Shown: one piece after another, positions 17,178 to 28,350 of the stretch
How positions within the stretch are numbered: the stretch's first letter is position 1
Layout: the number at the start of each line of letters is the position of its first letter
NCBI RefSeq assembly: GCF_900110835.1
Contig: NZ_FOJG01000001.1
Location: forward strand, 1,189,022-1,253,021
Length of the DNA: 64,000 nt
From: Chitinophaga arvensicola
GTDB lineage: Bacteria > Bacteroidota > Bacteroidia > Chitinophagales > Chitinophagaceae
Reading direction: 5' to 3'
Program-made: the position numbers and the translations under genes
The notes under the pieces: model-generated
Databases searched by the model: none
What the model was told of the DNA's origin: nothing
What the model saw: only the letters and a program-made list of their open reading frames with translations

Positions 17178-17630
17178 ATGAAAAAACTTATCTTATTAGT
17201 TAGCGCAGCTCTCCTGTTGAGTGCAAATGTGCTTCTCGCAAACCCTTATGAAACTACTGTTAACAACAGAATCAACAGTACTTTCAATGACTCCTTTAAC
17301 GGTGCTACCGATGTAAAGTGGTACACGGAAGACAATAAAACGTTTACCGCCAAATTTACCATGAGCAACACCAAGGTAACCGCCTTCTTTAAAGACGACG
17401 GTACCCTGCTGGCTACCTCCCGCTACCTGCAGGCAGAACAACTGCCCCTGAAAGTAAGCAGCAAGCTGAATAAAAAGTATCCGGGTACCAGCGTGTATTG
17501 TGTAGTGGAATATGCTTCTGCAGAAACAGTAGTATACTTTGTTACACTCGAAAGCAGCGACACCTGGACGGTAATCAAAACAGATGCAGACGCGAATATG
17601 AAAGTATACAGCCGCCTGAAAAAAGCTTAG
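17178..17630 (+). CDS. Small secreted protein of unknown function
   Basis: The 150-residue protein has a signal peptide (MKKLILLVSAALLLSANVLLA). The mature part has alternating short strands: INSTFNDSFNGATDVKWY, FTAKFTMSNTKVTAFFKDDGTLLATSRYL. This resembles the PepSY-like/BLIP-like small periplasmic proteins common in Chitinophagaceae, but I cannot name a family with certainty. It is flanked by a good promoter and a terminator, so it is a single-gene unit. Confidence 0.8.
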   Translation: MKKLILLVSAALLLSANVLLANPYETTVNNRINSTFNDSFNGATDVKWYTEDNKTFTAKFTMSNTKVTAFFKDDGTLLATSRYLQAEQLPLKVSSKLNKKYPGTSVYCVVEYASAETVVYFVTLESSDTWTVIKTDADANMKVYSRLKKA

Positions 17631-17653
17631 TTTTAGTAGTGTTAAAAATACCA

Positions 17654-17690
17654 GGCCCGTGGCATCTGCCATGGGCCGTTTTGTTTTATC
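17654..17690 (+). terminator. Terminator of the 17178 gene
   Basis: An 11-bp stem, GGCCCGTGGCA (17654-17664) with TGCCATGGGCC (17667-17677, one G.T pair), is followed by a T-rich tail, 24 bases after the stop. Confidence 0.85.
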
Positions 17691-17721
17691 CCCACGCTCC
17701 GCACCCCAGCAAAAATTATCT

Positions 17722-17729
17722 TAACTTTG
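17722..17729 (+). promoter_or_regulatory. Putative -7 element of the deoxyhypusine synthase-like gene
   Basis: TAACTTTG matches TAnnTTTG. It lies 34 bases before ATG 17763 and 55 bases before ATG 17784, and it overlaps the in-frame codon at 17727, which makes that far-upstream start unlikely. Confidence 0.5.
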
Positions 17730-17783
17730 CCACCTGTTAAGGCTTTATTAGCCAGACTGTTAATGTATAAAAGATTAAATGAC

Positions 17784-18758
17784 ATGAACAAGGGACCCGT
17801 TTCTCAATTTATCCAGCACCATTACCGCCACTTTAATGCTGCTGCATTGGTGGATGCTGCCAAAGGATATGAAACACATTTACTGGAAGGTGGTAAAATG
17901 ATGGTAACGCTGGCCGGTGCGATGAGTACGGCTGAACTGGGCATTTCTTTCGCAGAAATGATCCGTCAGGGTAAAGTGGATATCATCTCCTGCACCGGTG
18001 CAAACCTGGAAGAAGATATCATGAACCTGGTAGCACATACACATTACAAAAGAGTACCTAACTACCGCGATCTGAGCCCACAGGAAGAATGGGACCTGCT
18101 GGAACAAGGATTCAACCGCGTTACAGATACCTGTATCCCCGAAGAAGAAGCTTTCCGCCGCATTCAGAAACATATCTATAAAATCTGGAAAGATGCAGAA
18201 GAAAGCGGTGAACGCTATTTCCCGCACGAATTCATGTACAAGCTCCTCCTGAGCGGTGTTATGAAAGAACACTACGAAATCGATCCGAAAAATAGCTGGA
18301 TGATCGCTGCTGCAGAAAGAAATATTCCTATCATCGTTCCAGGATGGGAAGACAGCACCATGGGTAACATCTTCGCTTCCTACTGCATCAAGGGCGACCT
18401 GAAAACGTCTACCATGAAAAGCGGTATTGAATACATGATCTACCTGTCTGAGTGGTACCGCGCTAACTCCGGTGGTAAAGGCGTTGGCTTCTTCCAGATT
18501 GGTGGTGGTATCGCTGGTGACTTCCCGATCTGCGTAGTGCCGATGATGTACCAGGATCTCGAATGGACAGATGTGCCTTTCTGGGGTTACTTCTGCCAGA
18601 TATCTGACTCCACTACTTCCTACGGTTCGTACTCCGGTGCGGTGCCTAACGAAAAAATTACCTGGGGCAAACTGGATATCCATACACCTAAGTTTATCGT
18701 AGAATCAGATGCTACCATCGTAGCGCCACTGATGTTTGCGTATATCCTGGGCTGGTAA
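17784..18758 (+). CDS. Deoxyhypusine synthase-like protein
   Basis: The 324-residue protein belongs to the deoxyhypusine synthase family. Visible features are the NAD-binding LAGAMSTAELG and ISCTGANLEED blocks and the C-terminal WGK motif, whose lysine (about Lys296) corresponds to the active-site lysine that forms the enzyme-imine intermediate. In eukaryotes and archaea the enzyme modifies eIF5A, which bacteria lack; some bacterial relatives are reported to make homospermidine or related polyamines. A polyamine role is therefore an inference. ATG 17784 is preferred; ATG 17763 is possible. A bidirectional terminator follows. Confidence 0.88.
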   Translation: MNKGPVSQFIQHHYRHFNAAALVDAAKGYETHLLEGGKMMVTLAGAMSTAELGISFAEMIRQGKVDIISCTGANLEEDIMNLVAHTHYKRVPNYRDLSPQEEWDLLEQGFNRVTDTCIPEEEAFRRIQKHIYKIWKDAEESGERYFPHEFMYKLLLSGVMKEHYEIDPKNSWMIAAAERNIPIIVPGWEDSTMGNIFASYCIKGDLKTSTMKSGIEYMIYLSEWYRANSGGKGVGFFQIGGGIAGDFPICVVPMMYQDLEWTDVPFWGYFCQISDSTTSYGSYSGAVPNEKITWGKLDIHTPKFIVESDATIVAPLMFAYILGW

Positions 18759-18780
18759 GCGACCATAAGAATTTCATATA

Positions 18781-18818
18781 AAAAAAGAGCGGAGGAAATT
18801 TTCCTCCGCTCTTTTTTT
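18781..18818 (+). terminator. Bidirectional terminator between convergent genes
   Basis: A long stem centred at about 18799 (GAGCGGAGGAAA paired with TTTCCTCCGCTC), flanked by A and T runs, lies between the stops of the deoxyhypusine synthase-like gene and hemW and fits termination on both strands. Confidence 0.88.
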
Positions 18819-18824
18819 ATATCG

Positions 18825-19952
18825 TCAGATGATAAACAAGTCACCGGCTATCCCGTCGGCAAACAGCCGCCCGGCTTTCGTCAGCCGCAATATTTCTCCC
18901 GTATGTTCCATGCGGCCCATCCGGATAAAAGGTTCACTATGCGCCAGCAGATGAACCGCAGCTTCCGCACCAAACTTTTCTGCTACCCACTCCAGGTTAC
19001 ATCCGGCGGAAGTACGCAACGCCGTCATGATGTATTCATTGAACTGCATCGCTTTGGTGAGTGTCTCTATTTCAAAAGGAACACTGCCAGCGGTAATGCT
19101 TTTAATGTATTGGGCATTATTGGCAATGTTCCATTGCCGCGAATGACCGTTAAAAGAATGCGCTGAAGGCCCCAGACCCAGGTAATGTCTGCCCTGCCAG
19201 TAACTGCTGTTATGCCTCGAATGCCATTCCGGCAATGCGAAGTTGGAAATTTCATAATGCTCATAACCGGCCTCGCCCAGCCATTCCATCAGCATCTCAA
19301 AATGCTGCGCCGCCTTATCCGGATCCGTGGCGGCCATTTTTTTCTTCCGGATAAATTGGTCCAGTGCAGTACCTGGTTCTACCGTAAGGGCATAACAGGA
19401 TAAATGAGGCACGCCCAGTGTGATTGCCTGTTTTACATTCTGTTCCCAACCCTCATCTGTCAGCGTAGGGCCGCCGTAGATCAGGTCTATGGTAATATTC
19501 TGAAAGCCCAGTGCCTGTGCTTCCCGGATACAATCCAGTGCCTGCCGGCTATCGTGGGCACGGTTCATCCAGGTAAGATCTTCTTCGTGAAACGACTGCA
19601 CCCCGATGCTCAACCGGTTGATACCACCGGCTTTCAGATCGGCGAGCTTCTCTGGGGTAAGATCGTCAGGATTTGCTTCCAGTGTGATCTCCGCATCTGC
19701 GGTGATGGCAAAGGTGTTGCGCAGGTGCGATAAAAGCGCCGTGAGTTGTGCGGTTGTCAGTAAACTCGGTGTGCCGCCGCCAAAGTAAACGGTTTGCACC
19801 GGCTCCTGCGCCAGGTAGTCTTTTTGCAGGGTGATTTCCTGTAACAAACTATTCACCATGGCTTCCTGCTGCGACAGTGAAGTGGAAAAATGGAAGTTGC
19901 AGTAATAACAGGCCTGTTTGCAAAAAGGAATATGTATATAAATTCCGGCCAT
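18825..19952 (-). CDS. hemW: Radical SAM heme chaperone HemW
   Basis: The 375-residue cytoplasmic protein carries the radical SAM CxxxCxxC motif at Cys11, Cys15 and Cys18 (FCKQACYYCNF), typical of HemW (formerly called an oxygen-independent coproporphyrinogen oxidase). It goes on with GGGTPSLL, LEANPDD and RLSIGVQSF blocks and a C-terminal HemN-like domain. HemW binds heme and hands it to target proteins. The start at 19952 (MAGIYIHIPFC) is supported because a -7 promoter box lies at 19992-19999, inside the longer frame that would begin at 20006. Confidence 0.93.
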   Translation of the reverse strand: MAGIYIHIPFCKQACYYCNFHFSTSLSQQEAMVNSLLQEITLQKDYLAQEPVQTVYFGGGTPSLLTTAQLTALLSHLRNTFAITADAEITLEANPDDLTPEKLADLKAGGINRLSIGVQSFHEEDLTWMNRAHDSRQALDCIREAQALGFQNITIDLIYGGPTLTDEGWEQNVKQAITLGVPHLSCYALTVEPGTALDQFIRKKKMAATDPDKAAQHFEMLMEWLGEAGYEHYEISNFALPEWHSRHNSSYWQGRHYLGLGPSAHSFNGHSRQWNIANNAQYIKSITAGSVPFEIETLTKAMQFNEYIMTALRTSAGCNLEWVAEKFGAEAAVHLLAHSEPFIRMGRMEHTGEILRLTKAGRLFADGIAGDLFII

Positions 19953-19991
19953 GATACTATATTGTTCGCGTTTGCCTGCTCCGGCAAATGG

Positions 19992-19999
19992 CAAAGGTA
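19992..19999 (-). promoter_or_regulatory. Putative hemW -7 element
   Basis: The minus strand reads TACCTTTG, 39 bases upstream of the chosen ATG at 19952. It fits TAnnTTTG and decides the hemW start. Confidence 0.5.
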
Positions 20000-20072
20000 A
20001 ATGCAATTAAGGGTTTAATAAAAGATCCGTTTTTCCCGTTTATTCCTCCCGGTCAACTATGGACTATTTTAA

Positions 20073-20080
20073 TATCTTTG
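20073..20080 (+). promoter_or_regulatory. Putative -7 element of the DUF4271-hemD operon
   Basis: TATCTTTG matches the consensus and lies 75 bases before the DUF4271 start, facing away from the hemW promoter. Confidence 0.45.
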
Positions 20081-20155
20081 CCATAACATAATCGCGTGAA
20101 CAGTGCCATTGATTCCTTTGTGCAGCAGAAACGTTATTATTGAAGAACCGAATTA

Positions 20156-21229
20156 ATGTCATTGCAAAATATTTTCCTGGTGCGAAACTGGTTACTGCTG
20201 TTATTCATTTTTGGTTATTTGCCGCTATGGGCACAAACAACAGATTCCGCTGCGGTGCCGCCGGTAGTAAAGAAAAAACCGGTGATCACCCATACTGCTG
20301 GCGATTCGTCGCGCCCCAGAGTGCATACGGCGCCGGTTAAAAGAGACAGTACCAGGGCTTTACCTGCCGTCGCGCAGTTAAAGAAAGATACCACAAAGCT
20401 ACTCACCGATTCTGCTCATCTTAAAACAGACAGCCTGGCGCTGGCAGCAGTACCCAAAGTAAAGCCGGTATCGGACTACGATCTGTACCTGAAGAAGATC
20501 TCGCAGGAAAACGTCTTCCTGAAACCCGGGAAGCCCAGGTTTGTAGATACCAACCCGATCAGGCCTTACCGGAATATGGACTGGCTCATTTACCTGATGG
20601 CAGGTGTATTGCTGCTGTTAAGCGTAGTACGGTTGTCTTACCGGAAATATTTCTCCGACCTGTTCAGGGCTTTCCTCAATCCTACGCTGAGTCAGCGGCA
20701 GTTGAAGGATCAGTTGTCGCAGTCGCCCTTTCCCAATATGTTGCTGAATATCTTTTTTGCAATTGCACTGGGGCTTTACTGTTATCTCGTATTATACCGG
20801 CAGCAGGTATTCCCGCAGGCGGAGCCCTGGTTGCTCATCCCTGGTCTGGTGATCCTGGTGGCTGTGGTATATGGTTTCAAATATATTATGCTGCGCTTTT
20901 GCGGCTGGTTGTTTGGTAATTCGGAACTGGCGGATGCATATATTTTTATCCTCTACCTGATCAACAAGATCCTGGGGGTATTGCTGGTGCCGTTTTTGGT
21001 GGTTATTGCCTTCTGTTCGCCTGAAATAGCCCGTACTTTCCTATATATATCGTTGTTTTTTATTGTATTACTAATTATATACCGGTATATTAGGTCTTAT
21101 TCACTGGTTAGGCAGTACCTATCTTTCAGTAAATTGCATTTTTTTCTTTACCTTTGCGCATTCGAAGTAGCGCCCGTTTTAATATTAACCAAGGTGCTAC
21201 AGAATATCTGGTTAACTGGTAATCCCTGA
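20156..21229 (+). CDS. DUF4271 domain-containing membrane protein
   Basis: The 357-residue protein has an N-terminal signal-like segment, a Pro/Lys/Asp/Ser/Thr-rich low-complexity stretch (about 27-120), and then several hydrophobic segments: LIYLMAGVLLLLSVV, NIFFAIALGLYCYLVLY, LLIPGLVILVAVVYGF, ILGVLLVPFLVVIAF and YISLFFIVLLIIYRYI. The C-terminal LHFFLYLCAFEVAPVLILTK is typical of DUF4271, which is conserved in Bacteroidota, often just before hemD. Function is unknown. HemD follows after 35 bases, so they are co-transcribed. Confidence 0.88.
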   Translation: MSLQNIFLVRNWLLLLFIFGYLPLWAQTTDSAAVPPVVKKKPVITHTAGDSSRPRVHTAPVKRDSTRALPAVAQLKKDTTKLLTDSAHLKTDSLALAAVPKVKPVSDYDLYLKKISQENVFLKPGKPRFVDTNPIRPYRNMDWLIYLMAGVLLLLSVVRLSYRKYFSDLFRAFLNPTLSQRQLKDQLSQSPFPNMLLNIFFAIALGLYCYLVLYRQQVFPQAEPWLLIPGLVILVAVVYGFKYIMLRFCGWLFGNSELADAYIFILYLINKILGVLLVPFLVVIAFCSPEIARTFLYISLFFIVLLIIYRYIRSYSLVRQYLSFSKLHFFLYLCAFEVAPVLILTKVLQNIWLTGNP

Positions 21230-21264
21230 TTATCGCCTATTGTTAACACAAGAGCAAAAAACGT

Positions 21265-22056
21265 ATGATAAAAGGCGGGCCAAAAAAAGATTTGCAAGGA
21301 AAACAAATTCAGTCAATCCTAATTTCTCAACCTAAGCCTGAAACAGAAAAGTCACCCTACTTTGATCTGGCCAAGAAATTCAATATCAAATTGGATTTTT
21401 ATCCGTTCATAAGGGTGGAAGGTTTGCCAGCGAAGGAGTTCAGAAAACAGAAAATCGACATCCTCAGCTTTACTGCAGTGATTTTCACCAGCCGTAACTC
21501 GGTAGACCACTTTTTTCGTATCTGTGAGGAAATGAAAGTTAAGGTGTCACAGGATTGCAAATACTTTTGTATTACAGAAGCAGTGGCATTGTATCTGCAA
21601 AAATTCATTCTCTATCGTAAGCGGAAGGTTTTTTACGGAGCAGACGGTTCTACCAAAGGGGTACTGGAGGTAATGAACAAACACAGGGATAATGAAAAGT
21701 TCCTTTTCCCGAGTTCCGACAGCCAGAAGAAAGACATTGAAGAATGGTTGAAAGCAAACAAGTGTGAGTATGCTACCGCTACCCTCTACAAAACCGTTTC
21801 AACGGATGTAAAGGAAGTACTGGCAGCCACCGCTTACGACATGATCGTGTTTTTCAGTCCCTCAGGTGTGAAATCGCTGTTTGAAAACATGCCGGAGTTT
21901 GTACAGAATGGCACACACATCGGCGCCTTCGGTCCTACTACCTCCGCTGCTGTGGAAGAAGCAGGTTTACGGCTGGATGTAAAAGCACCGCTCCCTCAGG
22001 CGCCTTCTATGGCCGCTGCACTGGAGTTGTACCTTAACACACTCATAAAGAAATAA
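21265..22056 (+). CDS. hemD: Uroporphyrinogen-III synthase
   Basis: The 263-residue protein fits the Bacteroidota HemD form, with SILISQPKPETEKSPYFDLAKKF at the N-terminus, AVIFTSRNSVDHFF in the middle and VFFSPSGVKSLFEN and HIGAFGPTTSAAVEEAGLR near the end. HemD cyclises hydroxymethylbilane to uroporphyrinogen III in tetrapyrrole synthesis. Sequence conservation in HemD is weak, so the assignment rests on this overall pattern and on the DUF4271-hemD pairing. A strong terminator follows. Confidence 0.87.
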   Translation: MIKGGPKKDLQGKQIQSILISQPKPETEKSPYFDLAKKFNIKLDFYPFIRVEGLPAKEFRKQKIDILSFTAVIFTSRNSVDHFFRICEEMKVKVSQDCKYFCITEAVALYLQKFILYRKRKVFYGADGSTKGVLEVMNKHRDNEKFLFPSSDSQKKDIEEWLKANKCEYATATLYKTVSTDVKEVLAATAYDMIVFFSPSGVKSLFENMPEFVQNGTHIGAFGPTTSAAVEEAGLRLDVKAPLPQAPSMAAALELYLNTLIKK

Positions 22057-22080
22057 GCAGTTTACTGTAAATAAATTCCG

Positions 22081-22112
22081 CAGGGATGGCTTTCAGCTAT
22101 CCCTGTTTTTTT
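22081..22112 (+). terminator. hemD terminator
   Basis: CAGGGATGGC (22081-22090) pairs with GCTATCCCTG (22096-22105, one G.T pair) and is followed by seven Ts. Confidence 0.88.
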
Positions 22113-22151
22113 GCTGCTATATCAGCGCAGGCAACTCTTTCAAAATATTTC

Positions 22152-22181
22152 TTTGTAATCCTGAAAAAATAAATTTCTTTG
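22152..22181 (+). promoter_or_regulatory. Putative -33/-7 promoter of the DUF255 gene
   Basis: TTTG (22152-22155) and TTTCTTTG (22174-22181) are separated by 18 bases, close to the Bacteroidota pattern though the -7 box starts TT rather than TA. The ATG at 22224 is 43 bases on. Confidence 0.4.
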
Positions 22182-22223
22182 TAGAGAAATAAGAGTCACA
22201 TTTTTATCGCGTAACGGGAATCC

Positions 22224-24269
<2,046 letters not shown>

Positions 24270-24432
24270 TAATTATGTAACTTGCTGCCTGTAAGGGGGC
24301 GTTGCGATTCAATAAATGTTATTACGTTTATATAATAAAATGTTAAAAGCAGCGTTTAAACTAGTTACAGAACGGATGTAAGGCGAATTGAAAAAGTTGG
24401 ATAAAAAGTCACTACGGATTAAAATTAATTAT

Positions 24433-24440
24433 TACATTTG
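24433..24440 (+). promoter_or_regulatory. Putative gldKLMN -7 element
   Basis: TACATTTG matches TAnnTTTG and lies 100 bases before the gldK ATG, implying a leader of roughly 95 bases. No clear -33 box was seen. Confidence 0.45.
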
Positions 24441-24540
24441 CTATCTTTCATATAAACAAAGCGGGTGATAAAATGAGAAATGTGTTCCCTTGTATACAGG
24501 CAAATCACACCAGGCTGGTTAATAGAAAAAACATATTCTG

Positions 24541-25824
24541 ATGAAAGCTACCCTTATGAAGCTTAACTATGTAAAAGGTCTGTTGGCAGTTTTGCTGGTT
24601 TCCCTGCTGGCCAGCTGTGGCGGTAGTAAAACCCCTAAAAATGCACAAGGGCAATTGATCGGCGTAAGTCCGAGACCGAAGTACACTCCCCCTGTACCTT
24701 ATGGGATGGTATACGTACCAGCCGGAACTTTTCACATGGGTCCCAGTGATGAGGACGTAAACTACGCATACACGGCGCGTAACAAGGCGATTTCCATTTC
24801 AGGCTTCTACATGGATGCCACGGAGATCACTAACAATGAATACCGCCAGTTTGTGAATTGGGTACAAGACTCTATCGCGCACATCCTACTGGGCCATGTT
24901 AAATCTGATGATGGTCATGACATTATTGACTGGAAGCAGAAGATTGTCTACAAGGATAAAGCGACCATGGAAAAACTGGATGCAATGGTGTATACCGAAG
25001 CAGACCGTTTATATGGCCGCAAAGATATCGACGTAGGTAAACTGATTTATCACCAGGAGACTTTCAACTGGGATAAAGCAAAACTGAGAGAGAACTTCGG
25101 CAAGCCGCGTTCTACCTTTATTGTAAAGAAAGACGTTCCCATTTATCCGGATACACTTTGCTGGATCAGGGATTTCTCATACGCCTACAACGAGCCGATG
25201 ACACGTATGTACTTCTGGCACCCGGCGTTTGATAATTACCCTGTAGTAGGCGTAAACTGGCACCAGGCCACCGCTTTCTGCGAATGGAGAAGTAAATTCT
25301 GGGAAGACTACCGCGCCAGCAAAAAGCTGTTCACGGAAGATAAATTCCAGTTACCTTCTGAAGCACAGTGGGAATACGCTGCCCGTGGTGGTAGAGAACA
25401 AACACCTTATCCCTGGGGTGGTTACTACATCCGTAATAAAAAAGGATGTCTGCTGGCCAACTTCAAACCCGGTCGTGGTAACTATCCGGAAGATGGTGGA
25501 TTCTATACCGTACGCGCAGATGCTTACTGGCCTAACGATTACGGCTTATATAATATGTCCGGAAACGTAGCCGAATGGACCGCAGATATCTTTTATGAAA
25601 ATGCCTATTCCTTCACCTCAGATATGAACCCATACCTGAGAATGGACGTACCGGATGATGCACCATTAAAGATGAAACGTAAAGCCATCAGAGGTGGTTC
25701 ATGGAAAGACGTAGGATACTTCCTTCAAACAGGAACCAGGACATACGAATACCAGGACAGTTCGAAATCATATGTTGGTTTCAGATGTACCATTGCCCTG
25801 AGCAGAAGAGCCAAACACAGATAG
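24541..25824 (+). CDS. gldK: Gliding motility/T9SS lipoprotein GldK
   Basis: GldK is an outer-membrane lipoprotein that forms the periplasmic ring of the type IX secretion system with GldN. The 427-residue product has a lipobox LLASC (Cys26) and a formylglycine-generating-enzyme (SUMF1)-like domain: MVYVPAGTFHMGPSD, SGFYMDATEITNNEYRQFV, VGVNWHQATAFCEWRS, LPSEAQWEYAARGG, MSGNVAEWTAD and AIRGGSWKD. An ATG at 24556 would give a more compact lipoprotein signal and is an equally good start. It is the first gene of the gldKLMN block, followed by gldL after 161 bases. Confidence 0.96.
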   Translation: MKATLMKLNYVKGLLAVLLVSLLASCGGSKTPKNAQGQLIGVSPRPKYTPPVPYGMVYVPAGTFHMGPSDEDVNYAYTARNKAISISGFYMDATEITNNEYRQFVNWVQDSIAHILLGHVKSDDGHDIIDWKQKIVYKDKATMEKLDAMVYTEADRLYGRKDIDVGKLIYHQETFNWDKAKLRENFGKPRSTFIVKKDVPIYPDTLCWIRDFSYAYNEPMTRMYFWHPAFDNYPVVGVNWHQATAFCEWRSKFWEDYRASKKLFTEDKFQLPSEAQWEYAARGGREQTPYPWGGYYIRNKKGCLLANFKPGRGNYPEDGGFYTVRADAYWPNDYGLYNMSGNVAEWTADIFYENAYSFTSDMNPYLRMDVPDDAPLKMKRKAIRGGSWKDVGYFLQTGTRTYEYQDSSKSYVGFRCTIALSRRAKHR

Positions 25825-25985
25825 ATAGTAGAGAAACGGGAGCAGAAAATCAAAATCAGTAATAGCCTGTATTTATAACAACAAGAAACCTTTGTATTAT
25901 GTACACTATTATGAGTAAATCAGTGAGAATTAACTATTCCATACAGACTTTAACTATTAACATTTTAACCAGTAAATTTTAACCT

Positions 25986-26732
25986 ATGGCTATGAATCCT
26001 AACAAAGCTAAATGGCTGAACTTTTTCGTATGTATTGCGGCTTCCGTAGTAATTATCGGAGCATTATTCAAACTGCAACACTGGCGCGGAGCTGACATCG
26101 CTTTGATCCTGGGTCTGAGCACTGAGGCGCTCATCTTTTTCGTATACGCATTTGTTCCCGATTCAAGTGCATCACATCCTGAAGGTCAGGTGGTAGCAGT
26201 AGCAGGAAGCCCTGCAGTAGCCGGCCTCGACAAAATGCTGCAGGAAGCAGACATCACTCCTGCTAATCTGCAACGCTTAAGCGAAAACTTCCAGAAACTG
26301 GGTACTACCGTTGACAAAATGAGAGATATCAGCGATGTAGTAGCAGCTACCGGAGATTACACACAGAAAACAAGAGAAGCTGCCAGCGCTATCGGTAATG
26401 TAGCCAACGCTTACACTACTGCAGCAGCTGCCGTATCTTCCTTTAACAGTGCTTCGGAATCTACCAAGGAATTCCACGTACAGATGCAGGGCATGACTAA
26501 AAACCTGGCTTCCCTCAATGCTATCTACGAACTGGAACTCCAGGACACCAACAACCACCTGAAAGCAATGAACTCATTCTACAGCAACCTGCAGAATGCC
26601 TCCAGCGCTATGAGTGGCAGCATTGAAGATGCTAAGAAAACACAGGAACAAATTTCCCTGCTCGCGAAAAACCTCAGCAACCTGAATTCAATTTATGGTA
26701 ACATGCTGAGCGCCATGAACGGAGGAAGATAA
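25986..26732 (+). CDS. gldL: T9SS motor protein GldL
   Basis: GldL is the cytoplasmic-membrane subunit that forms the proton-driven motor with GldM. The 248-residue protein has two N-terminal transmembrane helices (WLNFFVCIAASVVIIGALF and ALILGLSTEALIFFVYAFV) joined by KLQHWRGAD, with an acidic residue (Glu) in the second helix, as in the family. A long coiled-coil-like cytoplasmic region follows (SENFQKLGTTVDKMRD and similar). The second ATG two codons downstream is also possible. The order K-L-M-N is canonical. Confidence 0.96.
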   Translation: MAMNPNKAKWLNFFVCIAASVVIIGALFKLQHWRGADIALILGLSTEALIFFVYAFVPDSSASHPEGQVVAVAGSPAVAGLDKMLQEADITPANLQRLSENFQKLGTTVDKMRDISDVVAATGDYTQKTREAASAIGNVANAYTTAAAAVSSFNSASESTKEFHVQMQGMTKNLASLNAIYELELQDTNNHLKAMNSFYSNLQNASSAMSGSIEDAKKTQEQISLLAKNLSNLNSIYGNMLSAMNGGR

Positions 26733-26787
26733 GGTACTGCTAATAGTTTCTGAATTAACACATATCAATTAAATCTGAAAACAAACT

Positions 26788-28329
26788 ATGGCACTACCTA
26801 AAGATCCTAGGCAGAAGATGATCAACATCATGTACCTGGTCTTGACGGCCATGCTGGCGTTGAACGTCTCTGCTGAAATATTGAACGCTTTTAGTATCGT
26901 AAATAATTCAATCAATACCTCCAATAAATCACTGACAGATAAGAATAACTTTATCTACGACCAGTTTGCTGCACAGATGAAGGATAACGCTGCCAAAGTA
27001 GCGCCTTACAAAGCAAAAGCGGAAGAAGTAAAGAAATTATCTGCCGGTATGTTCGACGAAATCCAGGCTTTAAAAGAAACCATTATCACTGAAAGTGGTG
27101 GAAAAGACGAACATGGTGAAATTAAGGATAAAGCCGGGCTGGATGCTCCTACCCGCGTGATGGAGAATAATAAAAAAGGACCTGAACTGGAAGCAAAGCT
27201 CACAGCGCTGCGTACTAAATTACTCTCTTTCATTGACGATCCTAAAGCTAAAGCACAGATTGAAAAAACTTTACCACTGAAAATCGAAGTAGGTAAATCC
27301 AATGACGAACACGGCGGCGGTCCTAAATCATGGACTACTTACCACTTCAACATGGTTCCTACTATCGCAGCAGTTACCATCCTGGGCAAATTCCAGAATG
27401 ATATCAAAAACTCAGAATCTGCTGTGATCGATTACCTGTTTGGTCGTATTGAAGCGAATACTTTCAAATTCGATAAAGTAAGACCATTCATCTCTCTGAA
27501 TTCCAAAAACCTCATGGAAGGCCAGAGCATTACTGCCAACATCGCAGTAGGCGCCTACAGCACTACCGTGAATCCAACGATCGTTGTTAATGGCCAGACC
27601 ATTGAAGCGAAAGAAGGTTTAGGAACATTTACCGCTGTTGCTTCCGGAATCGGTGAAAAAACCATCTCCGGTACTATTACCTTACCTAGCCCCTCTGGTG
27701 GCGCTCCTGAATCCTATCCCTTTACAGAAACTTATAATGTAGGTGCTTCGGCTACCTCCATCTCTGCAGATAAAATGAACGTGCTGTATATCGGTCTCCA
27801 GAATCCAATCTCGATCTCTGCTGCCGGTGTACCTGCTGAACAGGTATCTGCTTCTATCTCAGGTGGTAATATGACCAAACATGGTTCCGGCGAATACCTG
27901 GTAACTGTTAGCTCTCCGGGCAAAGCAGTGATCAATGTAGTAGCTAACATCGATGGTAAAACCAAATCACTCGGTCAGAAGGAATTCCGTGTAAAACGTG
28001 TTCCGGATCCGGTGCTGAAAGTAGGTGTTAACAAAGGCGGCGCCATGAAAGCAGCCGACTTTAAAGTACAGGGCGGTTTACGTGCCGACCTCGAAGATTT
28101 TGAATTTGAAGGCGTGAAATACGAAGTGATCGGCTACCGCGTTGGTATCTCTGCGAAAGGCAAGGAATACCAGGAAGGTGACGCTACCTCCGCTTATTTC
28201 CCAGGCAACGTTGCCGCATCTATCCGTTCACTGCGCCCAGGCGATGAAGTTTTCTTCGAAAACGTAAAAGTGAAAGGCCCCGATAATGTGGTTCGTTCCA
28301 TGCCGAGTACTATATTTAAATTAAACTAA
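26788..28329 (+). CDS. gldM: T9SS motor protein GldM
   Basis: GldM spans the periplasm from the inner-membrane motor to the GldK/GldN ring. The 513-residue product has a short cytoplasmic tail, one N-terminal transmembrane helix (MINIMYLVLTAMLALNVSA), a helical D1 region (about 30-220) and then beta-rich D2-D4 domains (for example FISLNSKNLMEGQSITANIAV, INVVANIDGKTKSLG, and the C-terminal RSLRPGDEVFFENVKVKG). Length agrees with the family. It lies 55 bases after gldL and 21 bases before gldN. Confidence 0.97.
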   Translation: MALPKDPRQKMINIMYLVLTAMLALNVSAEILNAFSIVNNSINTSNKSLTDKNNFIYDQFAAQMKDNAAKVAPYKAKAEEVKKLSAGMFDEIQALKETIITESGGKDEHGEIKDKAGLDAPTRVMENNKKGPELEAKLTALRTKLLSFIDDPKAKAQIEKTLPLKIEVGKSNDEHGGGPKSWTTYHFNMVPTIAAVTILGKFQNDIKNSESAVIDYLFGRIEANTFKFDKVRPFISLNSKNLMEGQSITANIAVGAYSTTVNPTIVVNGQTIEAKEGLGTFTAVASGIGEKTISGTITLPSPSGGAPESYPFTETYNVGASATSISADKMNVLYIGLQNPISISAAGVPAEQVSASISGGNMTKHGSGEYLVTVSSPGKAVINVVANIDGKTKSLGQKEFRVKRVPDPVLKVGVNKGGAMKAADFKVQGGLRADLEDFEFEGVKYEVIGYRVGISAKGKEYQEGDATSAYFPGNVAASIRSLRPGDEVFFENVKVKGPDNVVRSMPSTIFKLN

Positions 28330-28350
28330 CGGTCCATTAATTACTGAATT

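Noticed and set aside
17880-18683. 267-codon minus-strand frame over the deoxyhypusine synthase-like gene
   Set aside because: It is the complement of a conserved enzyme with catalytic motifs; the mirror frame has no domain.
24433-24540. Candidate riboswitch in the gldK leader
   Set aside because: The leader is AT-rich with no conserved aptamer motif and no terminator or anti-terminator pair.
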